Below, piece by piece: positions 9,077 to 17,931 of a DNA stretch of 48,530 nt; the stretch's first letter is position 1; every line of letters starts with the position of its first letter. The DNA comes from Campylobacterales bacterium (GTDB lineage: Bacteria; Campylobacterota; Campylobacteria; Campylobacterales; Nitratiruptoraceae), in assembly GCA_027082175.1 (NCBI GenBank), contig JALWIX010000059.1, forward strand, positions 1 through 48,530. The letters run 5' to 3'. The position numbers were made by a program, and so were the translations under genes. The notes under the pieces are model-generated. The model saw only the letters and a list, made by a program, of their open reading frames with translations, did not search any database and was not told the DNA's origin.

Positions 9077-9642
9077 AAATCGTAGCTGTAGGCGTTTCTA
9101 CCGGCGGACCTACAATAATAGAAAAGATTGTAAAAAAGATAGAGAAAGCCCAAAAAGGCTCGATAGTAGTATGTTTGCATATGCAAGAGGATATTATTGA
9201 GAGTTTTGTTTCAAGGATTTCTTCTATATCTAATTTACCTGTAGAGATTACTAAAGATAAACAAGAGTTAAAAAAAGGGAAGATTTATATTTGCGATACG
9301 CATAAAAATATTTTATATAAAAACATAAATAAAAAGGAGTTTTTTCAATTTTCAAATAAGCAAGACGGGTTTAAACCTGATATCGATATTTTTTTTGAGT
9401 CTTTGGCGGACGAAAAAAGCGATTCTCATAATATAATGGCCGTTATATTGAGCGGAATCGGAGAAGACGGCGTAAAAGGATTGATGAGCTTAAGGGAAAA
9501 AGGCGCCGTTACCCTAGCTTCCGATAAAGATAGCTCAATAGTTTACGGTATGCCTAAGAGGGCTAAAGAGATTGGCGCGGCCGCAAAAGTGTTATCGTTA
9601 GATGAAATCATCAAAGAGATGGAACTATTTATAAATGAATAG
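9073..9642 (+). CDS. cheB: CheB methylesterase catalytic domain, without receiver domain
   Basis: CheB removes methyl groups from receptor glutamates to reset chemotaxis sensitivity. The 189 residues cover only the catalytic half. The triad is visible as S9 in GVSTGG, H36 in CLHMQED and D132 in [11 protein letters not shown]; spacing agrees with E. coli CheB (S164, H190, D286). No phospho-receiver domain is present or room left for one upstream, since the start overlaps the receptor gene by 4 nt. Campylobacter CheB also lacks the receiver, so activity is probably not controlled by CheA phosphorylation. Overlaps cheR by 8 nt. Confidence 0.93.
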   Translation: MKIVAVGVSTGGPTIIEKIVKKIEKAQKGSIVVCLHMQEDIIESFVSRISSISNLPVEITKDKQELKKGKIYICDTHKNILYKNINKKEFFQFSNKQDGFKPDIDIFFESLADEKSDSHNIMAVILSGIGEDGVKGLMSLREKGAVTLASDKDSSIVYGMPKRAKEIGAAAKVLSLDEIIKEMELFINE

Positions 9643-10405
9643 ATGTTTTGATGAAATATTAAGATTATTTTATAAAGAAACGGGAATAGTTTTTGAAAAT
9701 AAATTGCAAATTCTAAAAAAAAAGATAGAGAAGTTTTATAAAGATTTAGATTATAAAGGATGCGACAGCTTTTTAGACGATATAAAAAAGTCTAAAGAGC
9801 TTCTTCAGAAATTCATAAACTTTTTAACGGTTTCAGAAAGTTTTTTTTTCAGAGAAAAAGGGCATTTTGAGTTTCTTGTCGAAGAGATTAAAAAGAGTGT
9901 AAAACAAAATCACAGATTGTTATCATTGCCCTGTTCTAGCGGCGAGGAGCCTTACACTATCTTAATATATATGTTAGAAAACGGATTTAAAAATTTTGAG
10001 ATTATTGGCGTGGATATAAATACAAAAGTGTTGGAGATAGCTAAAAAAGCGATATATACTAAAAGAAGAGTTTCGCTTTTACCGAATGATTTATTAAAGA
10101 GATATTTAAGTAACGTTGATAATAGTCACTATGCCTTAAAAGATAGATATAAAAAAATGGTCTGTTTTAAACATTTAAACCTTTTTGACCAAGAGATATA
10201 CTCTCTTGGTCAATTTGATTTTGTCTTTAGTAGAAACTTATTTATCTATTTTGACGATTATAGTAAACTTGAAGCGCTAAGAGTTTTTCATAAGCTTCTT
10301 GTTCAAGGTGGTTATCTTTTTTTAGGACATGCCGATATTGTAAAAGTTACGCCGGGTTTTGAACGAGTATATAGACCGGGTTTGCAGATTTTAAAAAAAA
10401 TCTGA
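9635..10405 (+). CDS. cheR: Chemotaxis protein methyltransferase
   Basis: CheR uses S-adenosylmethionine to methylate receptor glutamates. The 256-residue protein has the small helical N-terminal domain ending in TVSESFFFREKGHFEFL, then a Rossmann SAM-binding fold with LPCSSGEEPYTI, the acidic IIGVDINTKVLEIAKKA strand-helix, and FDFVFSRNLFIYFDD. All are typical of CheR. It is the third gene of the receptor-cheB-cheR operon. An A+T-rich 28-nt gap separates it from queC. Confidence 0.95.
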   Translation: MNRCFDEILRLFYKETGIVFENKLQILKKKIEKFYKDLDYKGCDSFLDDIKKSKELLQKFINFLTVSESFFFREKGHFEFLVEEIKKSVKQNHRLLSLPCSSGEEPYTILIYMLENGFKNFEIIGVDINTKVLEIAKKAIYTKRRVSLLPNDLLKRYLSNVDNSHYALKDRYKKMVCFKHLNLFDQEIYSLGQFDFVFSRNLFIYFDDYSKLEALRVFHKLLVQGGYLFLGHADIVKVTPGFERVYRPGLQILKKI

Positions 10406-10433
10406 TAAAATCTCGAAAAAATTAAGGTAGGAT

Positions 10434-11102
10434 ATGAAAAAAGCGGTCTGTATTATAAGTGGAGGTATGGATAGCGCGGTGGCGGCATTTATAGCAAAAA
10501 ATAAAGGGTATGAAATCATAGGTTTGCATTTTAACTATGGACAAAGGACCGAAAAAAAAGAGCTTGAATGTTTTGAAAAGATCACAAAGGTTTTAAATGC
10601 AAAAAATTATGTTATTGATTTGCCGTTTTACTCTCAAATAGGCGCTTCTGCATTAATAGATGAAAATATAGCAGTTCCTACGGATGGTTTGAAGCCTGGA
10701 GTGCCTATTACTTACGTTCCTTTTAGAAACGGCATATTTTTGAGTATCGCCGCGGCTATTGCGGAAAAAGAAGGGGCTGAAGCCATTTATATAGGCGTTG
10801 TGGAGGAGGATAGTAGCGGTTATCCGGACTGTAGAGAAGATTTTATCAAATCTATGGAGAAATCAATCAATCTAGGAACTAAAGAGGAAACTAAAATCAA
10901 ACTAAAAACTCCGCTTATTCATCTTCGTAAAGAGGATATTGTCTCTAAAGCTATAGAATTAGGGGTTCCTCTTGAATTTACGTGGAGTTGTTATCAAGCC
11001 GAAGATGAAGCTTGCGGAGTTTGCGATAGCTGTCGTTTAAGGCTGAAAGGGTTTGAAAAAGCAGGCATTCAAGATCAAATATCTTATAAAAGCCAGAAAT
11101 AA
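10434..11102 (+). CDS. queC: 7-cyano-7-deazaguanine synthase
   Basis: QueC converts 7-carboxy-7-deazaguanine to preQ0 with ATP and ammonia in queuosine biosynthesis. The N-type ATP pyrophosphatase loop is SGGMDS (9-14). The conserved GLHFNYGQR and YVPFRNGIF segments follow, and the C-terminal zinc site is C-Y-Q with CGVCDSC. At 222 residues it is full length. AAGG and TAGGA precede the ATG. A hairpin with a T-run follows at once (11104-11137), so the preceding transcript probably ends here. Confidence 0.95.
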   Translation: MKKAVCIISGGMDSAVAAFIAKNKGYEIIGLHFNYGQRTEKKELECFEKITKVLNAKNYVIDLPFYSQIGASALIDENIAVPTDGLKPGVPITYVPFRNGIFLSIAAAIAEKEGAEAIYIGVVEEDSSGYPDCREDFIKSMEKSINLGTKEETKIKLKTPLIHLRKEDIVSKAIELGVPLEFTWSCYQAEDEACGVCDSCRLRLKGFEKAGIQDQISYKSQK

Positions 11103-11103
11103 T

Positions 11104-11137
11104 ATCTTAAAACTTAAAGTTTTAAAGATTGTTTTTT
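11104..11137 (+). terminator. Hairpin terminator after queC
   Basis: ATCTTAAAACT (11104-11114) pairs with AGTTTTAAAGAT (11118-11129) around a 3-nt loop, with one bulged base. TGTTTTTT follows. The stem is A+T-rich and weak but sits 1 nt after the queC stop, where a terminator is expected. The minus-strand TRAP gene ends at 11164, so the region could serve both strands. Confidence 0.55.
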
Positions 11138-11163
11138 AAATATTTTGCGTTATCTAAGTTTGT

Positions 11164-12255
11164 TCAGTCTCTCATTTCAAGATATTTTTTTAATCCAAGA
11201 TTTGTCCAAGCTCTATTTTCTAGCCAAAAAGGTTCGATTATATCCCAAACTCTTTTAAAATCCATGCTCTTTTTGGATTGCTCTTTGATTACATTAAAAA
11301 GAGCATTTTTTGCCTCGTCTATAATCTCTTTTGGCCAAGTTTTTAGGATGACTCCCCTATTTTTTAACTCTTTTAAAGCTTTAGCGTTTTGTGCTTGAAA
11401 TTCGAAAATCATAGCGGAGTTTAGCTCGTTGGCGCAAGATTGAATTAGTTGTTTATGCTCATTTCCCAAATTGTCCCACACTTTTTTATTGAAAGTTAGT
11501 TCCAAAACGCTGCCTGGTTCATGGAAACCGCTGTAGTAATATTTCGCCACTTTATAAAATCCCATTTTTATATCTAGAGCGGGTCCAACCCACTCGGTAG
11601 CGTCAATAGTGCCTCTTTCTAATGCTGTGTAGATTTCTCCGGCAGGTAAAAGTATGGGGTTTACTCCTAATTTTGCCATAACTTCGCCGCCAAGACCAGG
11701 AATCCTCATCTTTAGACCTTTTAGGTCCGAGAGAGTTTTAATCTCTTTTCTAAACCATCCTCCCATCTGAACGTCAGTATTTCCTCCTAGCATCGGATAG
11801 AGATTATATTTTTCATATATCTCTCTCCAGATATCCAATCCTCCTCCAAACATCATCCAAGCGCCCATCTCGTTTGCCGTAAAACCAAAAGGAAATCCTC
11901 CAAAGAGACTTAAAGCGGCGTTTTTTCCTTTCCAGTAGTATGGGCCAGAATGAAAAGCGTCTATTTGACCGCTACTGCAAGCGTCAAAAACTAAAAGCGC
12001 CGGAATAAGAATGTTTTTTGGAAAAACTTTTATCTCTATTTCTCCGTTACTTGCTTCGTTTACTCTTTTTGCAAATCTCTCTACGCCTTCACCCATTATG
12101 GGAAAATTTGCCGGCCAGCTAGTACAGAGTTTAATCTCAATTTTTCTCTTTTTGTTTATATTTACGGATGAGTAGTCTCTCTCTTCTCTTTTGCATCCCG
12201 AAACTAAAGAAGCCGCAGCCACGGCGGTAGCGGCGATAAAGACTCTTCTTTTCAT
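11164..12255 (-). CDS. TRAP transporter solute-binding protein (DctP family), orphan
   Basis: The 363-residue protein has an export signal combining an RR pair (MKRRVFIAATAVAAASL) with a lipobox-like SGC, so it may be Tat- or Sec-exported and lipid-anchored. The mature part has the DctP pattern: IEIKLCTSWPANFP at the start, then VQMGGWFRKEIKTLSDLKGLKMRIPG. The carboxylate-binding arginine is probably in LKMRIPG. It resembles the group binding large organic or keto acids. No DctQ/DctM membrane subunits flank it, so they must lie elsewhere or be absent. It follows chaA by 36 nt with its own AAGGATTTT ribosome site, and it ends the minus-strand run. Confidence 0.88.
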   Translation of the reverse strand: MKRRVFIAATAVAAASLVSGCKREERDYSSVNINKKRKIEIKLCTSWPANFPIMGEGVERFAKRVNEASNGEIEIKVFPKNILIPALLVFDACSSGQIDAFHSGPYYWKGKNAALSLFGGFPFGFTANEMGAWMMFGGGLDIWREIYEKYNLYPMLGGNTDVQMGGWFRKEIKTLSDLKGLKMRIPGLGGEVMAKLGVNPILLPAGEIYTALERGTIDATEWVGPALDIKMGFYKVAKYYYSGFHEPGSVLELTFNKKVWDNLGNEHKQLIQSCANELNSAMIFEFQAQNAKALKELKNRGVILKTWPKEIIDEAKNALFNVIKEQSKKSMDFKRVWDIIEPFWLENRAWTNLGLKKYLEMRD

Positions 12256-12291
12256 TTAAAATCCTTTTGATTTACAAAGACGTCTTTTTAT

Positions 12292-13443
12292 CTAGTATAG
12301 CGCGGCGATTACGGCAAAACAGATAAATAGCATTAAATGTGAAATACCCTCTATATAGTTGGTTTCGCCATTATCGGTAGTTTTCCAAGCTAAAAGTACG
12401 GTAAAAATCAATGCGCCAATCTGCAAAGAGTTAAAATCTAAAGTAAAATGGATACCGTTCATATAAGAAAGAGCCATTAGTATAGGAACAGTCAGCAAAA
12501 TTGAGACCGTCGAAGCTCCCATCGCTATATTGATAACTCTTTGAATCTGATCGTTTTTAGCGGCTTTTACCGCAGTAAAAATTTCAGGAGTTACGCTTAT
12601 GATAGCTATGATCAAACCGGCAAGACCGGTTGATATGCCAAGCTCTTTAAATACCGGCATTCCGTCGCTAGCAAAAATCTCAGCTACAAATCCTACCATA
12701 AGTATAAGAGCAAAAATAACTATGAAATTTATAAAGTTAGAGAATTTATCGAATATATAGTTTTCCTCTTCTTCCTCTTCGTTAATCTTTATTTTCATTC
12801 TCATGATTCTACTTCTTGCGGTGGCTTTGAAGAAATGAGAATGTGTTTTTGTTTGAAAGATATATATAAAAATATAATATATCGCCAGCATTATCGATAT
12901 TATTATGCTTGCTTCCGTAAGTTTTCTTTCCGCTTCATTTGAAAACTGTAATACGCTTGGAACTAAAAGCGCAAGCGCGGAAACAAATAAAATCGTAGTA
13001 TAAGTGCTTGAAGTATCTTCATTATGCTCTTGTTCTTTAAAAGCTAGGCCTCCCACAAATACGGCAAGTCCCAGAAGTACGTTCATATCCACTATTACGG
13101 CGGAGATAATACCGCTTTTTACCGTTTCTAGGGTTTCAGGATCGGCATTTTCGCCGCTGCTTAGTATCATAAATAGCAAAAGTATCTCAACGGCGACAGC
13201 GCTGAATGTTAAAACGAAACTTCCATATGGCTCGCCTAATCTTTCGGCTAAAATCTCTGCAATCTCCGAAATTGTAACCGATAGAGCGCCTATTGAAATT
13301 GCCGCTAATATGGTGCTTGCTAAAGGAAGACCGTTTTTATGCGCTATAAAAGCCAATATTCCAAAGAAAATACCTACATAAATATCCCAATATGCCGAAA
13401 ATATTTCAGAAAATTTTGTTGAAGGTCGCTTAGAAGAATCCAA
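12292..13443 (-). CDS. chaA: Ca2+/H+ antiporter, ChaA-type CaCA exchanger
   Basis: The 383-residue polytopic protein has about eleven hydrophobic segments and an acidic cytoplasmic loop (NEEEEEENY, about residues 218-226). The two exchanger repeats show GEPYGSFVLTFSAVAVEILL and an equivalent SVTPEIFTAVKAAKND; the buried glutamates should bind the cation. ISAVIVDMNVLLGLAVFVGG matches the ChaA family. Probable role: proton-coupled efflux of calcium or sodium at the inner membrane. Start TTG with AAGGAG nine bases upstream. It lies 13 nt after the MurF-like gene, so it is probably cotranscribed with metG and upstream genes. Confidence 0.87.
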   Translation of the reverse strand: MDSSKRPSTKFSEIFSAYWDIYVGIFFGILAFIAHKNGLPLASTILAAISIGALSVTISEIAEILAERLGEPYGSFVLTFSAVAVEILLLFMILSSGENADPETLETVKSGIISAVIVDMNVLLGLAVFVGGLAFKEQEHNEDTSSTYTTILFVSALALLVPSVLQFSNEAERKLTEASIIISIMLAIYYIFIYIFQTKTHSHFFKATARSRIMRMKIKINEEEEEENYIFDKFSNFINFIVIFALILMVGFVAEIFASDGMPVFKELGISTGLAGLIIAIISVTPEIFTAVKAAKNDQIQRVINIAMGASTVSILLTVPILMALSYMNGIHFTLDFNSLQIGALIFTVLLAWKTTDNGETNYIEGISHLMLFICFAVIAALY

Positions 13444-13456
13444 TTTGTTATACTCC

Positions 13457-14422
13457 TTAAAAAAGTGAATTGCGCGTTTTTTTTATCTCTAAATCTTCGA
13501 GTTTAAACTCGTTTTTTGCTATAAGAGCAAAGTTAAAACGCTCATTGTACAAAATTTCCCTTATTTTATCAAATCTTTTTTCAAATATAAACCCTTCTGT
13601 TTTTTTATCGCTTATATAGATTTTTTTAGCCCATTTAGCGTTGTTTTCTAAAAAATTTCTCTCTCTTTCCAAAAGCGTATAATCTTTTTCGATTATTATT
13701 ACTTTATCACTCTTGCCGAACTCTTTTAAAGAGAATCTATTGTCTATAAAAAATGGTTTAAAATGGTTTAGATTTTCTATATTTTTTATGTTAAAATCAA
13801 TATAACTCTCATCTAATAGATTTAAAACTTTATTGAATTCTTCTAGAAAAATAGGGCTTATATGAACTCTTTCATAATAAATATTATCGTAAATAAAAGA
13901 GGTCTCAAAAATATATCTTTTTATAATGCTCATCCTTTTTGAGATATTCGTCTCATTATAATCTAGAGACAACTTTTTTAAACTATCCGTATCGCTTATC
14001 AATATCAGTTTTGTCTCTTTTTTAAAAAAGTCGATCAAGGCTTTTATAAAATCTTTTTTTATAAAAAGAATCTCTTTTTCATTGCTGAGTTCTTTTGCGA
14101 TGTTGTATTCGAGAGAAGAAAGCTTAAATATAGGCATCGATTTTTGTATGATAAAAAATCGAAGAAGTTTTAGTGCGGCAAGTTCTAAGTCTTCTACTTT
14201 TATCCAAGCGATTTCCGAGTCGGTAATCTGCGTCCAACCTTCAAATAAAACGGCATACGCTCCGTTTTGAACAGCTCGATTTATATCTTTTTTATTTTTT
14301 GCGAAAAAAAGGTCTCCTCTTTTTATACTGTTTGAGTCGAAAGAGAAACCTTTTATTTCAGACACGCAAGGGGAGCTTTTAAGCTCTCCTCCGACAAGAT
14401 AAACCAGGTTTTCTATTCTCAT
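13457..14422 (-). CDS. MurF/MurE N-terminal-domain-like protein without the ATP-binding ligase core
   Basis: The first 90 residues or so read like the UDP-MurNAc-binding domain of MurE/MurF: GFSFDSNSIKRGDLFFAKN, then a helix, then QNGAYAVLFEG. After this, no Mur ligase P-loop (G-T-N-G-K-T/S) or later ligase motif appears. The remaining 230 residues alternate charged helices and short strands and I do not recognise them. At 321 residues it is much shorter than MurF (about 450-480). It overlaps the metG stop by 4 nt and C. jejuni appears to have a gene in the same place, which suggests a retained function. It may bind a UDP-MurNAc-peptide as a regulator or non-catalytic partner, which is inference only. 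Confidence 0.7.
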   Translation of the reverse strand: MRIENLVYLVGGELKSSPCVSEIKGFSFDSNSIKRGDLFFAKNKKDINRAVQNGAYAVLFEGWTQITDSEIAWIKVEDLELAALKLLRFFIIQKSMPIFKLSSLEYNIAKELSNEKEILFIKKDFIKALIDFFKKETKLILISDTDSLKKLSLDYNETNISKRMSIIKRYIFETSFIYDNIYYERVHISPIFLEEFNKVLNLLDESYIDFNIKNIENLNHFKPFFIDNRFSLKEFGKSDKVIIIEKDYTLLERERNFLENNAKWAKKIYISDKKTEGFIFEKRFDKIREILYNERFNFALIAKNEFKLEDLEIKKTRNSLF

Positions 14423-16350
14423 TTGACGGGAGTGCCGGGTTTTTTACGCTTCATAGGAGTTATTAAAGTGAGTCCATCTTCATCTTTTGCTGCTAAAATC
14501 ATACCTTCGCTTAAAATCCCCATCAATTTTGCCGGTTTTAAGTTCGCGACTACGCAAACCTGTTTTTCAATCAACTCCTCAGGCGTATAGTACTCTTTTA
14601 TACCTGCAACTATCTGCCTTAGCCTATCTTCACCTAGGTCTACTTTTAGTTTTAAAAGTTTTTTGCTTTTTGGAACCTCTTCCGCATCTTTGATCTCCCC
14701 GACTTTTATAGATACTTTAAAAAAATCGTCTATGGTTATAATGCCTTCAATTTTTTTCTCTTTATTATCTTTTTTCTCTTCTTTCTTTTTCTGCTCCTGC
14801 GGTTTTGTCTCCTGCATCAAAGGTTCTTCTATTTTAGGAAATAGAGGCGGAATTTTTTTAATAATAGTCTCTTCCAAAAGCCCACGATTAACAATAAATT
14901 TATCAAAATTCTCTTTTGTGATTCCAAATCCTAAGGCATCGGCAATTTTGGAAGTAGTTTTGGGCATAACGGGATGTAAAAGGAGGGCGGTTTTTGTCAA
15001 TATATTGGCTACTAGAGCTATGGTAGCCATAGCTTCGTCGTTTTTTCCTTCTTTCATTTTACTCCAAGGAGCGTAGGTATCTATAGACTTATTGGCTATA
15101 GATAGGATTTTCCAAAGCTCTTCTAGATATTTGTTCCATTTCATGTCATTGATATACTTTTCTAAAGAGAGTGTGATATACTCTACCTCTTTTAACTCTT
15201 TTTCGTGAAATTTTTTAATATTATCGCTATTTATTTTAAAATCGAAATATTTGCCGCTCATTCCTATAATTCTGTTTAGAAGATTGCCAAGATCGTTGCT
15301 TAAATCGCTATTTATTCTATCTATGAGAGCTTTTTGGCTAAAATCGCCGTCTTGACCAAAAGGAACTTCTCTTAAAAGGAAGTATCTAAAGTTTTCAAGT
15401 CCATACGCATCTGCGACGGCTTTTGGATCAACTACATTTCCTTTAGATTTGCTCATCTTTTCGCCGTTTCTTGTCCACCAACCGTGCGCGGCTATGTGAA
15501 GAGGCAGTTCTAGTCCTAAACTCATTAAAAACGCCGGCCAATATACTGCATGAAATCTGAGTATATCTTTTCCCACTAGATGATAGTTTGCAGGCCAATA
15601 ATGCATAAGTTTTTCATTTGTTCCAAATCCTAAAGCTGTGATGTAGTTAAGTAGGGCGTCAAGCCATACATACATAACATGTTTAGGATCGTTGATAGAA
15701 GGAGGTAGTTTAACGCCCCAATCAAAGCTGGTTCTTGTTATGGAAAGATCGTTAAGTCCATCCTCCACAAATCTTATTACTTCGTTTTTTTTGGATTTAG
15801 GCAAAATAGAGTCGTCCACCTCTTTATACCACCTAAGCAATTTTTCTTGATATTTTGAGAGTCTAAAAAAGTAGCTCTCCTCTTTCACGATAGACGTAAC
15901 TTTTCCACAATCTGGACAAAATTCTCCTTCGATTAGTTGCGTTTCGGGAAAGAAGGCTTCGCAACTTATGCAGTAGTGACCTTCATACTCGCCTTTGTAA
16001 ATATCGCCCTTTTCGTACATAATCTCAAACGCTTTTTGAACGCCTTTTATATGTTCAGTATCTGTTGTTCTGATAAATCTATCGTAACTAATCTCAAATT
16101 GATCCCATAAGTCTTTAAACTTTTTGCTTATCTCATCTGCGTACTCTTTTGGGGATTTTCCTTTGGATTTTGCCGATTGCTCTATCTTTTGTCCATGTTC
16201 GTCGGTACCCGTTAAAAAAAACGTATCATAACCTCTTAATCTAAAATATCTAGCCGCGCTATCCGCAATAATAGTAGTATACGCATGCCCAATATGCGGC
16301 ACGTCGTTAACATAATAAATAGGTGTAGTTATGTACATCTTTTTAGCCAT
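14419..16350 (-). CDS. metG: Methionyl-tRNA synthetase
   Basis: MetG charges tRNA-Met. The 643-residue class I synthetase shows HIGH (19-22), KMSKS (298-302) and a zinc knuckle with CISC (127-130) and CPDC (145-148). After the helical anticodon-binding domain comes a charged linker rich in Lys and Glu (about 515-540). The C-terminal EMAP/OB-fold tRNA-binding domain follows (from about IDDFFKVSIKVGEI, with AGIKEYY), as in long bacterial MetRS that dimerise through this part. AAAGGAAC precedes the ATG. The next gene upstream is the small Cys-rich protein, 43 nt away. Confidence 0.97.
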   Translation of the reverse strand: MAKKMYITTPIYYVNDVPHIGHAYTTIIADSAARYFRLRGYDTFFLTGTDEHGQKIEQSAKSKGKSPKEYADEISKKFKDLWDQFEISYDRFIRTTDTEHIKGVQKAFEIMYEKGDIYKGEYEGHYCISCEAFFPETQLIEGEFCPDCGKVTSIVKEESYFFRLSKYQEKLLRWYKEVDDSILPKSKKNEVIRFVEDGLNDLSITRTSFDWGVKLPPSINDPKHVMYVWLDALLNYITALGFGTNEKLMHYWPANYHLVGKDILRFHAVYWPAFLMSLGLELPLHIAAHGWWTRNGEKMSKSKGNVVDPKAVADAYGLENFRYFLLREVPFGQDGDFSQKALIDRINSDLSNDLGNLLNRIIGMSGKYFDFKINSDNIKKFHEKELKEVEYITLSLEKYINDMKWNKYLEELWKILSIANKSIDTYAPWSKMKEGKNDEAMATIALVANILTKTALLLHPVMPKTTSKIADALGFGITKENFDKFIVNRGLLEETIIKKIPPLFPKIEEPLMQETKPQEQKKKEEKKDNKEKKIEGIITIDDFFKVSIKVGEIKDAEEVPKSKKLLKLKVDLGEDRLRQIVAGIKEYYTPEELIEKQVCVVANLKPAKLMGILSEGMILAAKDEDGLTLITPMKRKKPGTPVK

Positions 16351-16393
16351 AAAAGTTCCTTTCTCGTCTCTTTTTTAAATCTTTTATCTTGTT

Positions 16394-16594
16394 CTAAAAC
16401 TCAAATCCTCCGCCTTCACCTTTATTCATACTCTCATATACTGCATTTACGTATTCGTTTCTTGTTTTACAACCTATTATTTCGTTACATTTTAAACAGC
16501 TATCGATACTTTTTTCTTGTTGACATCTTTTTAAAGTTTCTAGTTTTTCCAACAAGGCTTTTTTATATTTATCTATCTGAGTCTCTTTAGTCAA
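16394..16594 (-). CDS. Small conserved four-cysteine protein
   Basis: The 66-residue protein has a charged helical first half and four cysteines (C24, C33, C36 and C42: RCQQ, SCLKCNE, GCKT). This could be a zinc site or disulfide pairs. There is no signal peptide or membrane segment. The start is TTG with AAAGG seven bases upstream. It sits between fbp (3-nt gap) and metG; Campylobacter has a small protein in this place (Cj0839c by recollection), so it is a real conserved gene. Function unknown. Confidence 0.75.
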   Translation of the reverse strand: MTKETQIDKYKKALLEKLETLKRCQQEKSIDSCLKCNEIIGCKTRNEYVNAVYESMNKGEGGGFEF

Positions 16595-16597
16595 TTT

Positions 16598-17443
16598 TTA
16601 ACCTTTTAAATCATAATACTCTTTTACTCTATCTATCTCATATTTTGAGCCGAAAAAACAAGGAGTAGTTTCGTGAACGTTATCTGTTTTGAGGTTGAGA
16701 AGTCTTTCTCCTTTTTCGTTTATTGCAAATCCTCCGGCTTTTTCAAATATATTCGCAAAAGGAAATACCTCAAAAACTCTTCTTAGTTTTCCATTTGGCT
16801 TATCTTTTGTTCCGGGATAACTAAAAAGTCCTCCGCCTTTTACTAAGACTTGGTGAAGATCAGGGACCATCCCTCCGGAGTATCTAAGCCTGTAACCCTC
16901 TTTGAAAAGGGAGTCTATCAGTGATTTATGATAGTCGTACCACTCTTTTTGAGTACCTCCCGGCGCGTTTATTTTACCTTTATCAGTTAGCCTTATCTCT
17001 TCCTTGAAATGAAAAACTCCATCTCTAAGAATAAACCTTTCGACTTTTACTGTGGCTATAACAAGCTCTACTCTAGGGCCGTAAACAACATATGCGGAAG
17101 CTACCAAATCTTTTCCGTCAAAGCTGTTTTCATATATGCCAAATATAGAACCGACACTTAGATTTACGTCGACAAGACTACTTCCGTCTAGAGGATCGTA
17201 ACCTATAAGATATTTTCCGTTTTCGTTTATAAGAAGCGGATCAGTTTTCTCTTCGCTTGCCAAAATTTTAACGGAGTTAATTTTTGATAACTCTTCTTCT
17301 ATTATTTCGTCACTTTTAACATCTAATTTTAGTTGTTTTTCGCCGGAGCAGTTTTCGCCTTCACAGTAACCCAACTCTTCAAAATTTATCGCTTCGTGAA
17401 CTCTTTTTGCGCCTCTTTTTATCGCTTCAAAAATCTCTTGCAT
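16598..17443 (-). CDS. fbp: Fructose-1,6-bisphosphatase, class I
   Basis: Fbp hydrolyses fructose-1,6-bisphosphate to fructose-6-phosphate in gluconeogenesis, which autotrophs and amino-acid users need to make hexose. The metal-site signature is [14 protein letters not shown] (DPLDGSS at 83-89), preceded by the acidic pair in LASEEKTDP (E64, E65) and by [11 protein letters not shown]. The 281-residue length is slightly short compared with the usual 320-335 of class I enzymes, mainly in the N-terminal allosteric part, as in Campylobacter. AGAGGTG precedes the ATG. It follows mobB by 2 nt. Confidence 0.94.
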   Translation of the reverse strand: MQEIFEAIKRGAKRVHEAINFEELGYCEGENCSGEKQLKLDVKSDEIIEEELSKINSVKILASEEKTDPLLINENGKYLIGYDPLDGSSLVDVNLSVGSIFGIYENSFDGKDLVASAYVVYGPRVELVIATVKVERFILRDGVFHFKEEIRLTDKGKINAPGGTQKEWYDYHKSLIDSLFKEGYRLRYSGGMVPDLHQVLVKGGGLFSYPGTKDKPNGKLRRVFEVFPFANIFEKAGGFAINEKGERLLNLKTDNVHETTPCFFGSKYEIDRVKEYYDLKG

Positions 17444-17445
17444 GT

Positions 17446-17931
17446 CTACACCTCTTTAGCGTTTTTAAATATCCAATCTATAATCGAATCAATATCGTTA
17501 AGATTCAAAATATCTATATTTTCAGGAATACTCTTTTTATCGATGCTTTCGTCTATCGCAACCGCTTTTATGAAACCAAAATAGCTTTCGTCTATTTTTC
17601 CCCTAAATATTGCGATTCTGGGCAAAGGCAGAGTTTTTAACCCCTCTACCAACATTATGTCAAAATCGTTTACCATATTTACGATATCTTTTAACTCTTT
17701 TTTTCTGTGGGAAAAAAACGTGGTTCTCGTAGGCGAAGTTATTACGACTTCCGCTCCCGTTTTATAAAATTTGTAACTATCTTTTCCCTCTATATCGAAT
17801 TTGGCTTTATCTTTTGGGTCGTTTTTTACTATAACTATTTTATAGTCGTTTATAAGTTTTTTAGCTATCTTTTCAATAGCTGTTGTTTTGCCGCTGTTAG
17901 AAGGGCCGGTAAAAGCTACGGCGATTCTCAT
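17446..17931 (-). CDS. mobB: Molybdopterin-guanine dinucleotide biosynthesis adaptor MobB
   Basis: MobB is a P-loop GTPase that assists MobA in attaching GMP to molybdopterin. That cofactor is used by enzymes such as formate dehydrogenase and periplasmic nitrate reductase. The 161-residue protein has the Walker A loop GPSNSGKTT (9-17). [26 protein letters not shown] follows the family pattern in which the substrate glycine-rich turn is KTGA, and MLVEGLK is the switch-like strand. It is the first gene of a long minus-strand series and is transcribed away from the lipoprotein gene at 18100. Confidence 0.92.
   Translation of the reverse strand: MRIAVAFTGPSNSGKTTAIEKIAKKLINDYKIVIVKNDPKDKAKFDIEGKDSYKFYKTGAEVVITSPTRTTFFSHRKKELKDIVNMVNDFDIMLVEGLKTLPLPRIAIFRGKIDESYFGFIKAVAIDESIDKKSIPENIDILNLNDIDSIIDWIFKNAKEV

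Noticed and set aside
12276-12287. The palindrome AAAGACGTCTTT between chaA and the TRAP gene, as a possible terminator
   Set aside because: The stem is only 6 bp with no loop and no T-run on the minus strand. With a 36-nt gap and good ribosome site, read-through into the TRAP gene is more likely.
14663-15076. A 137-codon open frame on the plus strand inside metG
   Set aside because: It is antisense to the Lys/Glu-rich linker and anticodon domain of metG. Its Ser/Phe-rich translation is what such reverse reading produces.
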